Positions 10,792-11,432 of a stretch of DNA of 11,432 bases are shown here, piece by piece. This stretch comes from Clostridiales bacterium (GTDB lineage: Bacteria > Bacillota > Clostridia > Oscillospirales > Oscillospiraceae). Numbering within the stretch: the first letter of the stretch is position 1; the number at the start of each line of letters is the position of its first letter. Location of the stretch: contig JAJQHP010000172.1 in assembly GCA_021199695.1 (NCBI GenBank), positions 1-11,432 of the forward strand. The letters run 5' to 3'. The position numbers and the translations under genes are program-made. The notes below the pieces were generated by a model. The model ran no database searches. It was given only the letters and a program-made list of their open reading frames with translations, and was not told the DNA's origin.

Positions 10792-11432
10792 TTTTTGACT
10801 CTCCGTCCCCGGAGACGGGAACGCTCACCTGACAGTAGTACCAGAATTCCCCGTCCGCCGGGGCCTCGAACAGGTGACGGGCCAGAAGCGGCCCCGCCGC
10901 CGACAAATTTTGTTCCTCCAGCGCGGCCAGCACCGGGGGAAGCATGGACGCGATGGCGTTTTCATCGGTGTTCGCCGGGCCGCCGATGACGGAGCGGGGG
11001 ACCTTTAGATAGGAGCAGAAAACCTGGCAGGCGGGGAGCCGCTCCACCTCGCTGCCCCGCAGCTCCAGCAGCTGCACCTGCTCCGGCGTGGCGGTGAAAC
11101 CAAAGAGCACCTTCCCCTGCCGGATGAGCCTGCAAAACTCCACCGCAGGGGTGGCCCCCACCCAGTCGGGCAGGGCCTCGGCGTCCTCCGGGGAGAGGAG
11201 CAGAAAGGACTCTGTTTCGGAGAAGGGGAAAAACACCAGCTCAGGCCGACGCTCCAGCGACCAGCTGCCCTCCAGCGCCCCCTCCAGCGCCCGCTGCTGG
11301 CAGGCGTAGACCAGCCGGAGGTGCTCCAGCTCCATCTCCCGGAGCAGCCGCTCCCGCTCCAGCGCCGCGATGCGCCGGGCGTTTTCGGCGGCGTACTCCT
11401 CCAGGCTGGCCCCGTTGAGGATGTGCCCGATC
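10787..11432 (-). CDS. Unidentified protein with N-terminal coiled coil (5' end beyond window)
   Basis: The open frame continues from the stop at 10787 to the right edge, so the true start lies outside; 214 residues are visible. I do not recognise a family. The visible start (IGHILNGASLEEYAAENARR, then IAALERERLLREMELEHL) is a charged helix with heptad character, likely coiled coil. A globular region follows with hydrophobic strands (ELVFFPFSETESFLLLSPED, GKVLFGFTATPEQVQLLELR) and a conserved-looking segment CQVFCSYLKVPRSVIGG. Near the end is FWYYCQVSVPVSGDGES. No signal peptide or membrane helix is visible. An internal ATG at 11335 has no clear ribosome site and interrupts the helix, so it is not the start. 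It is on the same strand as the EET-like operon but separated from it by 179 bp of regulatory-looking sequence. Confidence 0.65.
   Translation of the reverse strand, partial: IGHILNGASLEEYAAENARRIAALERERLLREMELEHLRLVYACQQRALEGALEGSWSLERRPELVFFPFSETESFLLLSPEDAEALPDWVGATPAVEFCRLIRQGKVLFGFTATPEQVQLLELRGSEVERLPACQVFCSYLKVPRSVIGGPANTDENAIASMLPPVLAALEEQNLSAAGPLLARHLFEAPADGEFWYYCQVSVPVSGDGESKI

Overview
The window is high-GC DNA from a spore-forming member of the Bacillota. It most resembles a gut clostridium of the Oscillospiraceae (Flavonifractor or Lawsonibacter type). The evidence is the gene content: spmA-spmB, an alpha/beta small acid-soluble spore protein, a DUF4364 protein, an AbrB-type regulator and a sigma-G-like promoter, together with clostridial-style intergenic hairpin repeats. 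The taxonomy is an inference from gene content; no rRNA gene is present. It reads mostly as ordinary chromosome with a few accessory features.

Layout, left to right. Positions 1-116 hold a hairpin-rich intergenic repeat. ruvC (-) and a DUF4364 gene (+) diverge from well-formed sigma-A promoters. A hairpin at 1438-1481 separates the DUF4364 gene from a leftward pair: a membrane-anchored polysaccharide deacetylase followed by an AbrB-like regulator with a zinc-ribbon tail. The deacetylase promoter carries helix-phased repeats that resemble a WalR box. The overlapping pair spmA-spmB (+) converges on hemW (-) across about 300 bp packed with five hairpins, including two near-identical 39-bp repeats. 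Next come an orphan lipoprotein (+), an alpha/beta SASP (+) with a sigma-G-like promoter but an abnormal C-terminus, and a phage-replication-like DUF6291 protein (-) with in-frame tandem repeats.

The right end is a tight leftward operon: a NusG-domain-II protein (EetA-like), a Gx-transporter/HepPP-synthase-component-I family protein (EetB-like), and the lipoprotein flavinyltransferase ApbE. This is the core of an EET/flavinylation locus without ndh2, dmkB or a recognisable flavinylated substrate in view. Its upstream region is unusual. It has three CAAAAAG repeats at an exact 20-bp period, a Fur-box-like sequence, a plus-strand promoter with a 19-bp spacer that points antisense, and two mutually exclusive leader stems. 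An unidentified coiled-coil-containing protein runs off the right edge.

Three themes link the genes. Sporulation and cell envelope: spmAB, SASP, deacetylase and AbrB-like regulator. DNA repair: ruvC, possibly SOS-linked through a LexA-like half-site that also sits in the DUF6291 promoter. Extracytoplasmic flavin redox: the eetA/eetB/apbE trio. No clearly new multi-gene system stands out. The best leads are the regulatory region of the EET-like operon, the shared LexA-like sites, the WalR-like site and the composite repeat at 4176-4409.
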